A stretch of 64,000 nucleotides of DNA, from assembly GCF_003287405.1 (NCBI RefSeq), contig NZ_PRLD01000001.1, positions 248,001 to 312,000 of the forward strand, read 5' to 3'. Shown piece after piece: positions 1 to 9,400 of this stretch. Source of the stretch: Faecalibacterium prausnitzii (GTDB lineage Bacteria > Bacillota > Clostridia > Oscillospirales > Ruminococcaceae). Position numbers and translations under genes: made by a program. A model generated the notes under the pieces. That model ran no database searches and was not told the origin of the DNA. It saw only the letters and a program-made list of their open reading frames with translations. Within the stretch, counting starts at the first letter, position 1, and each line of letters begins with the position of its first letter.

Positions 1-1008
1 AAAAGCATTCGGCTTGGTGGTGGGTTCCGCATCAATATTTCTGGTAGCGGTGTTGGATACTCATGGGGTGTTCCCGGGTATCGAATCACCAAAACAGCGA
101 ACGGAAAAATCCGGCAAACCGCCTCCATCCCGGGAACCGGACTGAGTTATTCGACCGAGGAATCCATTTATAAATCTGCACGAAAAAGCGCTCTAAAAGA
201 AGAACCATATACAGATACGGAAGTTATTCAATCTACCGACCGCGCAGACTATAAAGATTCCGACTTCAAGGCGCTTATGAAGCGAATCAACCGGGTTTGC
301 TTTCTCAATAAAGCCTCACTTATCGTTGGGGCTATCGGCCTGCTCGCTTTCATCGTTCTTCATACACCGCAGCGGCTTTTCCTGACCATTTTGTCATTCA
401 TCGTATTTCTCTATGCCCACTATATTGCTCCTGTAAATTTGGAATACGACTTCACCGATGAACAGTTTGATGCCTACGAAGAATGGTATAACGCCTGGCG
501 TAAATTATTTGCCTGTGATACCGTTTTCTATGTACCCGAAACCCACACCAACAGCAGCGCAAAAAAGAATGGCGGTGCCGAGAAAACCGTATCCGAAGAA
601 AAAGCTCTCGGAATGCCTGCACTCCCCTATTTTCTCAGAACAAATGTGCCTGTTTTTTCGGCCGCTCTGAATAAGAAGGAGTCCATTTATATTTTCCCGG
701 ATAAGGTGTTCTATCTCCACAATAGCAAAATCAGCGCATACGACCTTTCGGAGGTCTCTTTCAATGTCGATTCTGTCAACTGTGTCACGGATCAGGAGCA
801 TCTACCGGCGGATAGCAAGGTGGTCAAAGAAACTTGGCTCCGGGTCAATGCCGATGGTTCCCCCGACCGACGCTATAAGAACAACAAGAAATGCCTTGTC
901 TGCGAATACGGCAGGCTGCGCATCCGCTCTGACAGCGGACTAAATATTTATTTTCTGCTTAGCAATTCCGACAACGTAGACCAGTTCAAGGCAATTCTTC
1001 CACAATAA
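1..1008 (+). CDS. DUF4236 domain protein, 5'-truncated by window edge
   Basis: The frame is open from base 1 to the TAA at 1006-1008, so the start codon lies outside the window. The first 55 or so visible residues carry the glycine/serine-rich pattern of DUF4236 (FRINISGSGVGYSWG, then IPGTGLSYST). Two closely spaced hydrophobic stretches follow at about visible residues 105-141 and probably form a membrane hairpin, with a soluble tail of roughly 190 residues after them. The function of the family is not known. Codon use is more AT-rich than in the genes to the right, and the next gene is an integrase, so it is probably cargo of an integrative element. Confidence 0.7.
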   Translation, partial: KSIRLGGGFRINISGSGVGYSWGVPGYRITKTANGKIRQTASIPGTGLSYSTEESIYKSARKSALKEEPYTDTEVIQSTDRADYKDSDFKALMKRINRVCFLNKASLIVGAIGLLAFIVLHTPQRLFLTILSFIVFLYAHYIAPVNLEYDFTDEQFDAYEEWYNAWRKLFACDTVFYVPETHTNSSAKKNGGAEKTVSEEKALGMPALPYFLRTNVPVFSAALNKKESIYIFPDKVFYLHNSKISAYDLSEVSFNVDSVNCVTDQEHLPADSKVVKETWLRVNADGSPDRRYKNNKKCLVCEYGRLRIRSDSGLNIYFLLSNSDNVDQFKAILPQ

Positions 1009-1013
1009 AAAAA

Positions 1014-1043
1014 GACCCCGGCCATTATAAAAATGGTCGGGGA
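1014..1043 (+). terminator. Hairpin terminator after the DUF4236 gene
   Basis: A 10-bp stem (CCCCGGCCAT at 1016-1025 with ATGGTCGGGG at 1033-1042, one G-T pair) sits just after the stop codon. The T-tract is weak, but an A-run precedes it. It separates the DUF4236 gene from the integrase. Confidence 0.6.
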
Positions 1044-1071
1044 TTTATAAACTCTTCAGGAGGTATATTCT

Positions 1072-2184
1072 ATGCCCTGCTATAAAGACGAAAAAACGGG
1101 AACTTGGTATTGCCAGTTTCGATATACTGATTTCACCGGAGCGCAGAAGCAAAAGCGCAAGCGCGGCTTCAAAACCCGCCGCGAAGCGCAGGAGTGGGAG
1201 CGGGAATTTCATCTGCAGAAAGCCAAAAGCTGTGATATGACACTTGCCAGCTTTGTGGAGTTATACTTCAACGACCGGGAGCATCATGTCCGTGGCACCA
1301 CAATGGACACTAAGCGAAATATTTTTGACACCAAAATTGTTCCGCTTCTCGGAAATCGGAAAATGAACGAAATCACAGCCCTGGACATTCGAGACTGGCA
1401 ACAGCGGGTCAAGGAGATGGGCGAAGCCACTGGTCTGCCGTATGCTGAAACGTATCTCTATACCATTCATGCACAGTTGACTGCCCTCTTTAACTATGCC
1501 CAGACATTCTACGGTCTGCAATTCAATCCGTGCGATGCAGCCGGCTACATGGGGTCCTCTATCGCCGGTGAAATGCTTATCATCACAAAAGACCAGTACG
1601 AGATTTTACGAAAAGAATTTCGCAATGAGGCCTATCTTCTGGCATTTGATATTCTATTCTGGACAGGATGCCGTGAAGGTGAAATGTTGGCGCTGCTGCC
1701 GAAAGACCTGACTGATGATGACCAGTTGCGAATCTATAAAACTTATCACCGGAAAAAGGGTCAAGACATTCTCGGCCCCACCAAGAATAGCAAAAAGGGC
1801 GGCAACAGAAATGTGCCTATCCCCCATTGGCTGGCAGAAGAATTTCGTACCTACTGTTCTAAACTATACGGCCTGACCCCAGATGACCGGGTATTTTACA
1901 TGACCTGTACAGCCCTCAACAAAGAATTGACCCGCTGCACCCAGATAACCTATCTGCCGGACATTCGTGTCCACGATCTTCGGCACAGCCACGTTTCTCT
2001 CTGTATCGAACTTGGGTACTCTATTGTTCTGGTGGCCAAGCGGATCGGGGATACTGTTCCTGTTGTCATGCGGACATACGCCCATCTGTACCCCAATAAG
2101 CAGCAGGAACTCGTGTCAAGGCTGGAAACTCTCAGTACTTCCTCTTCCTCCAAGGATGAATCCGATTTGATGCCACTCGTCTAA
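1072..2184 (+). CDS. Tyrosine recombinase / integrase of an integrative element
   Basis: A 370-residue site-specific recombinase. The first 50 residues look like a basic arm-type DNA-binding domain (KQKRKRGFKTRREAQEWE). A SAM-like core-binding domain follows at about 55-165 and the catalytic domain at about 180-345. Visible catalytic residues are Arg201 (WTGCREGE), the HDLRH box with His301 and Arg304, and probable nucleophile Tyr336 in RTYAHLYP. The usual LGH position reads IGD. The start is set by AGGAGG ten bases upstream. The gene points at the 3' end of guaA, a well-known integration site for islands and ICEs, which suggests this is the integrase end of such an element. Chromosomal Tn916-like and phage integrases look alike at this level. 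Confidence 0.9.
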   Translation: MPCYKDEKTGTWYCQFRYTDFTGAQKQKRKRGFKTRREAQEWEREFHLQKAKSCDMTLASFVELYFNDREHHVRGTTMDTKRNIFDTKIVPLLGNRKMNEITALDIRDWQQRVKEMGEATGLPYAETYLYTIHAQLTALFNYAQTFYGLQFNPCDAAGYMGSSIAGEMLIITKDQYEILRKEFRNEAYLLAFDILFWTGCREGEMLALLPKDLTDDDQLRIYKTYHRKKGQDILGPTKNSKKGGNRNVPIPHWLAEEFRTYCSKLYGLTPDDRVFYMTCTALNKELTRCTQITYLPDIRVHDLRHSHVSLCIELGYSIVLVAKRIGDTVPVVMRTYAHLYPNKQQELVSRLETLSTSSSSKDESDLMPLV

Positions 2185-2234
2185 GCCGAAAACAAATGAT
2201 GTCACAGCTCGTTTTATGATGTCACGATGTCACA

Positions 2235-2278
2235 AAAGCCCCAGAAAGTTTCGATTTCTCGTTACTTTCCGGGGCTTT
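2235..2278. terminator. Bidirectional terminator between integrase and guaA side
   Basis: Arms AAAGCCCCAGAAAGT (2235-2249) and ACTTTCCGGGGCTTT (2264-2278) form a 15-bp stem with one mismatch. A and T runs at the edges allow it to act in both directions between the convergent genes. Confidence 0.7.
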
Positions 2279-2282
2279 CAAA

Positions 2283-2363
2283 TTATTCTCCGATAATAAA
2301 CCGCGCTACCATTTCCGGCACATCCAGCAGGTGCTTTTTGCCATAGATGATGTCAAAATGATG
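2283..2363 (-). other. Possible coding remnant without a start
   Basis: A 26-codon open stretch on the minus strand ends at a TAA (2283-2285) and begins just after a stop. Its translation ends LLDVPEMVARFIIGE, which reads like the C-terminus of a folded protein rather than random sequence. No start codon or ribosome site fits. It could be a leftover of a gene broken by integration at the guaA end, or chance. Confidence 0.2.
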
Positions 2364-2423
2364 TCAGAAGTCGATTTTTGCTCATTTTTCAATCGTAGAC
2401 ACGTTTATTTTTCAGATATTCCA

Positions 2424-3974
2424 TTATTCGAGCTCAATCGTTGCAGGCGGCTTACCGGTGCAATCGTAGAACACGCGGTTGACGTGCTTGACTTCGTTGA
2501 CGATGCGGCTGGTGACAGTGCCCAGAACATCCCACGGCATATCGTAGCTTTCTGCGGTCATGAAATCAGTAGTGGTCACAGCGCGCAGCGCAACGGCGTA
2601 GTCGTAGGTGCGCTCGTCGCCCATAACGCCAACGCTGTGCATATTGGTCAGCGCAGCGTAATACTGGCTGATCTCCTTATCCAGACCGGCCTTGGCGATT
2701 TCTTCGCGCCAGATGGCGTCAGCGTCCTGCACAATGGTGACCTTCTCGGGGGTCACCTCGCCGATGATGCGGATGCCCAGACCGGGGCCGGGGAACGGCT
2801 GACGGCTGACCAGATACTCGGGCAGACCCAGCTCGCGACCGGCCTGACGGACTTCGTCCTTGAACAGGTTGCGCAGAGGCTCCACCAGTTCCTTGAAGTC
2901 CACAGTATCGGGCAGGCCGCCCACGTTGTGGTGACTCTTGATGACGGTGGACTCGCCGCCCAGACCGCTCTCCACCACGTCGGGGTAGATGGTGCCCTGT
3001 GCAAGGAAGTCCACCTTGCCGATCTTCTTGGCCTCTTCCTCGAACACGCGGATGAACTCTTCGCCGATGATCTTGCGCTTGCGCTCCGGCTCGGTGACGC
3101 CCTTCAGCTTGCTGAAGTAGCGGTCGCGGGCATCCACACAGATGAAGTTGATGTCGAAGCCGTTGGCATTACCCGGGCCAAAGACAGAGCAGACCTCTTC
3201 CTTTTCGTTCTTACGCAGCAGACCGTGATCCACGAACACGCAGGTCAGCTGCTTGCCGATGGCCTTAGCCAGCATAGCGGCCAGCACGGAGGAATCCACG
3301 CCGCCGGACAGGGCGCACAGCACCTTACCCTCGCCAATGCGCTCCCGCAGAGCCTTGACGTTATTCTCTACAAAGGAATCCATCTTCCAGTCGCCGGAGC
3401 AGCCGCAGACGTTGTACACGAAGTTGCGCAGCATCTTCTTACCCTCGGCGGTGTGCAGCACCTCCGGGTGGAACTGCACAGCGTACAGACCCTTTTCGGC
3501 ATTTTCAACGGCTGCCACAGGGCAGTTTGCGGTGTGGGCAGTGATCTGGAAGCCGGGAGCCGCCTGCTCGATGTAGTCATTGTGGCTCATCCAGCAGATG
3601 GTAGAAGGCTGCACATCGGTGAACAGCTTGCTCTCGGTGTTCACAAACACCTCGGTCTTGCCGTACTCACGCTCGGGAGCGCGGCAGACATGACCGCCCA
3701 GCAGGTGCATCATCAGCTGGCTGCCGTAGCAGATGCCCAGCACAGGCACGCCCCAGCTGAAGATCTCGGGGTCGATGGTGGGAGAATCCTCCAGATAAAC
3801 GCTGTTGGGGCCGCCGGTGAAGATAATGCCCTTGGGATTCTTGGCCTTGATGACCGAAAGATCGGTTTTATAGGAATAGATCTCGCAGTAGACATTATTT
3901 TCTCGGACGCGGCGGGCAATCAGCTGATTGTACTGTCCGCCAAAGTCCAGCACGATGACAGTTTCATGCTGCAT
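2424..3974 (-). CDS. guaA: GMP synthase (glutamine-hydrolysing)
   Basis: A 516-residue enzyme that aminates XMP to GMP with glutamine and ATP, the last step of guanylate synthesis in the cytoplasm. The N-terminal class I amidotransferase domain shows Cys82 in GICYGSQ and the His-Glu pair in QFHPEV. The ATP pyrophosphatase domain carries the PP-loop LSGGVDSS, and the C-terminal dimerisation domain ends in KPPATIELE. The ATG at 3974 is preceded by GGAGGAAAACATC; upstream in-frame codons lack a ribosome site and do not match the family. An extended -10 (TGC TATACT) lies at 4017-4022. The 3' end is 240 bp from the integrase stop and is a probable attachment site. Confidence 0.97.
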   Translation of the reverse strand: MQHETVIVLDFGGQYNQLIARRVRENNVYCEIYSYKTDLSVIKAKNPKGIIFTGGPNSVYLEDSPTIDPEIFSWGVPVLGICYGSQLMMHLLGGHVCRAPEREYGKTEVFVNTESKLFTDVQPSTICWMSHNDYIEQAAPGFQITAHTANCPVAAVENAEKGLYAVQFHPEVLHTAEGKKMLRNFVYNVCGCSGDWKMDSFVENNVKALRERIGEGKVLCALSGGVDSSVLAAMLAKAIGKQLTCVFVDHGLLRKNEKEEVCSVFGPGNANGFDINFICVDARDRYFSKLKGVTEPERKRKIIGEEFIRVFEEEAKKIGKVDFLAQGTIYPDVVESGLGGESTVIKSHHNVGGLPDTVDFKELVEPLRNLFKDEVRQAGRELGLPEYLVSRQPFPGPGLGIRIIGEVTPEKVTIVQDADAIWREEIAKAGLDKEISQYYAALTNMHSVGVMGDERTYDYAVALRAVTTTDFMTAESYDMPWDVLGTVTSRIVNEVKHVNRVFYDCTGKPPATIELE

Positions 3975-4016
3975 GATGTTTTCCTCCATTTTAAAATGTG
4001 TTTTACAGATAAATTT

Positions 4017-4022
4017 AGTATA
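4017..4022 (-). promoter_or_regulatory. Extended -10 element of guaA
   Basis: Read on the minus strand this is TGC-TATACT, about 43 bases upstream of the guaA ATG. No clear -35 is visible at 16-18 bp, as is common for extended -10 promoters. No room exists for a purine riboswitch in this short leader. Confidence 0.5.
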
Positions 4023-4066
4023 GCACATCTTACAACAAAAAGCGACAGTTTTTGTGAAGTTTTCTG

Positions 4067-4702
4067 TTATTCTATTTTGCGGATCGGATGCCGCAGCACG
4101 GTTTTCAGCTTCTCCGGTGCAGTGCGGCGCGGGTCGCCCAGATAGATCTCGTGATGGAAGCGCGTGTCTGAAAAATCCGGGCAATATCCCTGCTCCTCTG
4201 CAAACGCATCCAGCTGCCGCAGGGTCTCCGGCTCGGTGTCGTAGGGGCCGATGTGCATACACTGCACGCACAGACCTTCATCGTAGGTAAAAAACTCCAC
4301 CTTAGAAAAGTCTTTTTTCTTTTTGGCGGTGGCTTCCTGCACTGCCCAGTCAAATTCGACACGGGTGACAAATTCCGGCAGACGGATCATAGAGGTCCAG
4401 ATAAAGGTTTCCTTGTTGGAAAAATCCACACCCTCTGTCCCGGGCTGATGCCACAGTCCCTCCAGCGGTGGAACAACATATTCAAAATAGCCGTCCATCT
4501 TGTGGCTGCCCTTATAGCTCATTTTAATGGTAAACGCAATGCCGTACAGCAGTTCCATCGCTGCCTTGTATTCCCCTGCCGGGTCGTTGGGGTCGCCTTT
4601 CCCCTGCACCGCCACAAAATTTATCGCAGGGACGGTAACGATCTGCGGTTTCTTCGTCGGGAGGTAAAACTCTTTATATTCCTTCTTATAATCAAACGGC
4701 AT
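4067..4702 (-). CDS. GyrI-like small-molecule-binding domain protein
   Basis: A 211-residue protein beginning [13 protein letters not shown], a start typical of the GyrI-like family of stand-alone ligand-binding proteins. The middle contains [21 protein letters not shown] and the end [17 protein letters not shown], both characteristic of the GyrI/effector-binding fold found at the C-terminus of AraC- and MerR-type regulators. No DNA-binding domain is present, so it may sequester or hydrolyse small hydrophobic compounds; that is inference. The start overlaps the end of the YjbR-like gene by 11 bp, and GGAGAGAAGA lies upstream, so the two are translationally linked. Confidence 0.8.
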   Translation of the reverse strand: MPFDYKKEYKEFYLPTKKPQIVTVPAINFVAVQGKGDPNDPAGEYKAAMELLYGIAFTIKMSYKGSHKMDGYFEYVVPPLEGLWHQPGTEGVDFSNKETFIWTSMIRLPEFVTRVEFDWAVQEATAKKKKDFSKVEFFTYDEGLCVQCMHIGPYDTEPETLRQLDAFAEEQGYCPDFSDTRFHHEIYLGDPRRTAPEKLKTVLRHPIRKIE

Positions 4703-5075
4703 CTTTCTTCTCTCCTTCCAGCAGCGCACGCTGCTTCTTTTTGCTGAAGCTGCCCAGTACCAGCCGGTAAGATTTTTCCAGCATCTCCCGCAGCAGTGCG
4801 TCCGGTACGTTTCCATCTGCTTTTACAGAGTTCCAATGCACCTTGTTCATGTAGTAGCCCGGAATGATGTCCTTATACTGTCTGCGCAGAAAATCGCCCT
4901 CGGCGGGGTCCAGCTTGCAGGTGATATACACCGGCTTTCCCGTGGCATCATCCAGACAGACGGCTGCAAACATTTTGCCGCCGATGTGATATCTTATCCA
5001 GTTCCACTCTGCTTGTAAGTCTTTGGTAACGCTAGGCTTTTGCAGAAGCTCTGCGTCAATCCAGCTGTATTTCAT
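4692..5075 (-). CDS. MmcQ/YjbR family protein
   Basis: A 127-residue protein of the MmcQ/YjbR family, a double-wing DNA-binding fold with poorly known function. The conserved pattern is visible: KPSVTKDLQAEWNWIRYHIGGKMFA, then an acidic strand with PVYITCKLDP and PGYYMNKVHWNSV. It lies first in a two-gene operon with the GyrI-like protein; this pairing is frequent in Clostridia. A promoter with TTTACA, 17 bp and TATACT lies upstream, and GGAGGTGCCGCC precedes the ATG. Confidence 0.8.
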   Translation of the reverse strand: MKYSWIDAELLQKPSVTKDLQAEWNWIRYHIGGKMFAAVCLDDATGKPVYITCKLDPAEGDFLRRQYKDIIPGYYMNKVHWNSVKADGNVPDALLREMLEKSYRLVLGSFSKKKQRALLEGEKKDAV

Positions 5076-5097
5076 GGCGGCACCTCCGTTTTTTCTC

Positions 5098-5126
5098 AGT
5101 ATAACTTATTCGGAAGCACTTGTAAA
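5098..5126 (-). promoter_or_regulatory. Promoter of the YjbR/GyrI-like pair
   Basis: On the minus strand, TTTACA (5121-5126) and TATACT (5098-5103) are separated by exactly 17 bp, 23 bp before the YjbR-like start codon. Confidence 0.6.
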
Positions 5127-5183
5127 CAAAAAGTTGTTGGATTTCACTCGTAATACGTCATCTCTGAAAAATTGACAGCAAAA

Positions 5184-5220
5184 AGAGCCATCCGCTCAGA
5201 AAAAACGAACGGATAGCTCT
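5184..5220 (-). terminator. Terminator of pfkA
   Basis: Arms AGAGCCATCCG (5184-5194) and CGGATAGCTCT (5210-5220) pair with one mismatch. On the minus strand the stem is followed by TTTTT. It lies 18 bases after the pfkA stop and closes the hprK-to-pfkA transcription unit. Confidence 0.75.
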
Positions 5221-5237
5221 TGTATTTAACGTTAAAA

Positions 5238-6212
5238 TCAGATGGAAATGGTGTTGCACACATCCACCAGCACGGGGTCAAGGCCCTTGGTCATCTCCAA
5301 AGCCTCGTCCACGGGGTAGTCCACCAGCTTCTCACCCTTCATGCCGACGATGCGGTTATACTTGCCCTGCTCCAGCAGGCAGACAGCCTGATAGCCCATG
5401 GCAGAAGCATTCACGCGGTCGCGCAGAGTGGGAGAGCCACCGCGCTGCACATGACCCAGAATGGTTGCGCGGGAATCGATGCCGGTGCGTGCTTGGATCT
5501 CGTTGGCGATCTCCTGTGCATGACCCACACCCTCGGCCACAATGATGATAAAGTGACGCTTGCCGGTCTTTTGGGTCTCGGCGATCTTATCCAGAATGTC
5601 GCGCTGCATATCGAATTCCTTCTCGGGCAGCAGCACAGCCATAGCGCCGGAGGCGATGGCCACGTTCAGAGCGATGTAACCGGCGTTGCGGCCCATGACC
5701 TCGACCACACTGCAGCGGTCGTGGCTCTGGGTGGTGTCGCGCAGCTTGTCGATCATTTCCAGCGCGGTGTTCATGGCGGTATCGTAGCCGATGGTGTAAT
5801 CGGTGCAGCCGATATCGTTATCAATGGTGCCGGGCAGGCCGATCATGGGGATGCCGCGGTGTGCCAGTGCGCGGGCACCGCGATAGGAGCCGTCGCCGCC
5901 GATAACGACCAGCGCATCAATGCCCAGCTCGCGGCACTTTTCAGCGCCCTTATCCTGACCTTCCTTGGTCTTGAACTCCAGGCAGCGTGCCGTATACAGA
6001 ATGGTGCCGCCAGCAGAGATGATGTTAGAAACGCTGCGCAGGTTCATTTCAAAGCACTCGCCGTTCAGCAGGCCATTGTAGCCGCGCTGAATGCCGATCA
6101 TACGGAAGCCCTTATGCAGGCCGGTGCGTACCACAGCGCGCACAGCAGCGTTCATGCCGGGAGCATCACCACCGCTTGTAAGCACGCCAATCGTTTTGAT
6201 TTGCTTTTCCAT
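5238..6212 (-). CDS. pfkA: ATP-dependent 6-phosphofructokinase
   Basis: A 324-residue glycolytic enzyme that phosphorylates fructose 6-phosphate with ATP. Signatures: LTSGGDAPGMNAAVRA at the N-terminus, GGDGSYRGA for ATP binding, PGTIDNDI with the catalytic aspartate, and EVMGRNAGYIAL. The Gly in GGDGS and the PGTIDND rather than PKTIDND reading favour ATP over pyrophosphate as donor. The ATG at 6212 follows GGAGGG by ten bases; an upstream in-frame TTG lacks a ribosome site. The gene is downstream of dnaE but has its own TTGAAA/TATAAT promoter, so it can be expressed apart from the replication genes. Confidence 0.96.
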   Translation of the reverse strand: MEKQIKTIGVLTSGGDAPGMNAAVRAVVRTGLHKGFRMIGIQRGYNGLLNGECFEMNLRSVSNIISAGGTILYTARCLEFKTKEGQDKGAEKCRELGIDALVVIGGDGSYRGARALAHRGIPMIGLPGTIDNDIGCTDYTIGYDTAMNTALEMIDKLRDTTQSHDRCSVVEVMGRNAGYIALNVAIASGAMAVLLPEKEFDMQRDILDKIAETQKTGKRHFIIIVAEGVGHAQEIANEIQARTGIDSRATILGHVQRGGSPTLRDRVNASAMGYQAVCLLEQGKYNRIVGMKGEKLVDYPVDEALEMTKGLDPVLVDVCNTISI

Positions 6213-6325
6213 ACGAGAGATTCCCTCCAATTTACAGTTCAGTTCTTCATTTACCCTTTTGCCTGTAACCTCTTCTTCCCGAAACAGGCTTGTTGCTTTG
6301 CAACAGCTTTGATTCGCCTTTAATG

Positions 6326-6355
6326 ATTATAGCACACCATCCAGACAAATTTCAA
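6326..6355 (-). promoter_or_regulatory. Promoter of pfkA
   Basis: On the minus strand, TTGAAA (6350-6355) and TATAAT (6326-6331) are 18 bp apart with an extended TGC before the -10. It gives a leader of about 105 bases before the pfkA ATG. Confidence 0.7.
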
Positions 6356-6371
6356 TAGGGTTTTGAGACTT

Positions 6372-6434
6372 TATGCAAATCTATGCAGCACGATATAATA
6401 GCGTTATATCGCGTTATTTTTGCAGTTTATGCAA
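6372..6434. promoter_or_regulatory. Possible operator region upstream of pfkA promoter
   Basis: A perfect 8-bp inverted repeat, CGATATAA (6391-6398) and TTATATCG (6404-6411), lies between repeats TATGCAA (6372-6378), TATGCAG (6382-6388) and TATGCAA (6428-6434). The first two repeats are 10 bp apart. The group begins 17 bp upstream of the pfkA -35 box and fills the gap to the dnaE stop. It may be a regulator site or a dnaE transcript end. Confidence 0.35.
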
Positions 6435-6484
6435 CTCATCAAATTTAAAATCGCCCCATGCGGTGCCATTCGTGCACAAATATG

Positions 6485-9400
6485 TTATTTTGTTGCAACG
6501 TTTTCTGCACCCAGCAGCCGCTCCAGCTCTTTGAAGAAAAGCGGATGCCCGGAGGTGTAAAGCCGGCGCGGTGCTGCCAGCTTCTGCTTGGTATCTTCCA
6601 GATACAAAATCACCGGGATATCGCCATCGAAGATTTCCAACAGGTTCACCACTTTATCGTACTGGGGGCAGCTGCGGGACGGCAGACGGATGAACACCCG
6701 CCGGGCAGCGGTTTTGACAGGATCCGGGCGGCCTTTGTCCAAGCGGGTCGGGTCGTAGCTGTCAATGGGCAGAATGCTGTCTGCCAGCAGCTTGGAAGCT
6801 TCATCCTCCCGCACGGAGAGCCGGCCGTCGATGACCACAACAGCGTTTTCCTGAATGGCATCTCGGAACCTGTCCAGCACCTTGGGGAACACGATCACCT
6901 CCATGGTACCGGTCAGATCTTCCACACTGGTAAAGGCCATCATGCTGTTAGATTTTGTTGTCATCATGCGGTTTTTGACCACCGCACACACGATGCGCAC
7001 CTTTTCGCCGTCCTGCACATGGGCATCCTCGCCGGTGAGAGCCTTGATGGTGTGGGAGCCGATACGGGCAGACTTTTCCCGGTAAGCATCCAGCGGATGG
7101 CCGGACAGGTACAGGCCGCTGACCTCTTTTTCCTGTTGCAACAGCTCGGCAGGGGTGTACTCTGCCAAGGGGCGAATTTCGTAGACATCCTCCTGCGGAC
7201 CTTGCTGCACTTCCCCGCTCATGACGGAGAACAGATCCAACTGCCCTTCCAGATTGCGGCGGGAGTCGGTCTCGATGCTCTTGAGGATGCCCTCTACCGC
7301 CTCCACCATACTGTGGCGGTTGGAACCAAAGCAGTCAAAGGCACCGGCTTTGATCAGGCTTTCCACTGAGCGGCGGTTCAGCTCGCTGCCGTGCATCCGC
7401 TTGCAGAAATCGTAAAGGCTGGTGTAGGGCTTTTCCCTGCGCTCAGTAACTGCGTTCTCAATGAGGTTACGGCCTACGTTTTTCACGGCGTTCAGGCCAA
7501 AACGGATCTGCCCGTTATCATCGGCGGTAAAGCCGCCGTTGGAGATGTTCACGTCCGGCGGCAGCACCTTGATGCCCAAACGGGCGCACTCGCCGGAATA
7601 CTCAATGACCTTATCGGTATTATCTAACACGCTGGTGAGCAGTGCTGCCATGAACTGGCTGGGGTAATGGCACTTGAGATAAGCCGTCTGGAATGCCACA
7701 TAAGCGTAGCAGGCCGCATGGCTCTTGTTGAAGGCGTAGGACGCAAAGCTGGACATCTCGTCGTAGATCTGGTTTGCCACCTGCTCCGGGATGCCGTTGG
7801 CAACACAGCCCGGACACTCGTGGCCGGGCTCGGTGCAGCCGTGCACAAAATGTTCCCGCTCGGCTTCCATGACGGCGTGCTTCTTTTTGCTCATGGCGCG
7901 GCGAACGTTATCTGCCTGCCCGAAGGAGAAACCCGCCAGCTCCCGGAAGATCTGCATAACCTGCTCCTGATAGACGATGCAGCCGTTGGTCACATCCAGA
8001 ATGTGCGCCAGCTGCGGGGTCTTGTAGCTGATTTTGTCCGGCTCGTGCCGGTTGCGCAGATAGGTGGGAATGGAGTCCATGGGGCCCGGGCGGTACAGAC
8101 TGATCAGAGCGATGACATCTTCAAGGTTCTGGGGCTGCAACCCCACAAGCACCTGCTTCATGCCGGAGGATTCCAGCTGGAACACACCCTCGGTATCGCC
8201 CTGACCCAGCATTTTATAGGTGTCCGGGTCATCATAATCCAGCTTTCGGATGGAGAACTCCGGGTGCTGCTTTTGCACCGCAACCTCTGCGTCCCGGATG
8301 ACGGTCAAGGTGCGCAAGCCCAGAAAGTCCATCTTCAAAAGACCCAGTTCCTCGATCTCGGTCATGTTGAACTGGGTCACCGGCAGGCCGTCGTTGGTGG
8401 CAAGCGGCAGATAATAATCGGTCGGCTCCGGCGTGATGACCACGCCCGCCGCGTGGGTGGAGGCGTGCCGGGGCATTCCCTCTACTTTTAAAGCGGTGTC
8501 GATGAGCTCGGTCACCTGCGGGTCAGTGTCATAAAGCTTTTTCAGCTCGCTGGAAACTTCCAACGCCCGTTTCAGGGTCATCTTCAGTTCCATGGGCACA
8601 AGCTTTGCTACCACATCCACCTGCTGGTACGGGATACCCATCACCCGTCCCACGTCCCGGATGGCGTTGCGTGCGGCCATAGTACCAAAGGTAACGATCT
8701 GCGCCACATGGTCCGCACCGTATTTGCGGTTGACGTAGTCGATGACCTCCTGTCGGCGCTCGTAACAGAAGTCCACGTCAAAATCCGGCATACTAACGCG
8801 CTCGGGGTTCAAAAAGCGCTCGAAAATCAGGTTATAGCGGATGGGGTCGATATCTGTGATGCCCACACAGTAGGCGGCAATACTGCCCGCGCCGGAACCA
8901 CGTCCCGGCCCTACCGGGATGCCCTGACTTTTTGCAAAATTGATATAGTCCCACACGATGAGGTAGTAGTTGGTATACCCCATGGTCTTGACCACACCGA
9001 TCTCGTATTTCAGGCGGTCGATGTTGGCCTGCGGTACATCCGGGCCGTAGCGGCGCTCCAAGCCGTCCCAGCAGAGTTTTTCAAAGTAGGCCTGATTGTC
9101 CATGCCGTCCGGGGCTTTGTAGTAAGGGATCTTGGTGTGACCGAACTCAAAGTCAAAATTGCACTGCTCGGCGATCTTTGCCGTGTTGGCGCAGGCTTCC
9201 GGCACCATGGAGAACAGCTCGTACATCTCGTCTGTGGTCTTGACGTAGAATTCATCAGTCTGGAACTCCATGCGGTCGGCATCCTGAATGGTCTTACCGG
9301 TCTGGATGCACAGCAGGATGCTTTGCATCTTGGCGTCCTCTTTGCGCAGATAATGGGCGTCGTTGGTGGCTGCCATGGGGATGCCCGTCTCCCGGGAAAG

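Larger units (their letters stand above)
2196..2366. repeat. Cluster of GATGTCA repeats between integrase and guaA
   Basis: Five copies of GATGTCA lie in this stretch, mostly as ATGATGTCA(C): 2196-2205, 2216-2225, 2226-2233, 2346-2355 and 2358-2366. Spacings are 20, about 10, and then about 12 bp in the second group. Clustered short repeats beside an integrase gene and its attachment site are typical of arm-type or accessory recombinase binding sites; that role is inferred here. Confidence 0.45.

Noticed and set aside
2331-4145. Long open frame on the plus strand across guaA
   Set aside because: It is antisense to a certain gene and reads as low-complexity His/Leu/Ala-rich sequence caused by GC-rich codons; no ribosome site.
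4003-4271. N-terminal extension of guaA by about 100 residues
   Set aside because: It lies within another gene's coding region and lacks a start site; the ATG with GGAGG at 3974 matches the family.
6213-6230. Upstream TTG start for pfkA adding six residues
   Set aside because: The extra residues would overlap the ribosome site; the ATG at 6212 fits the family start.
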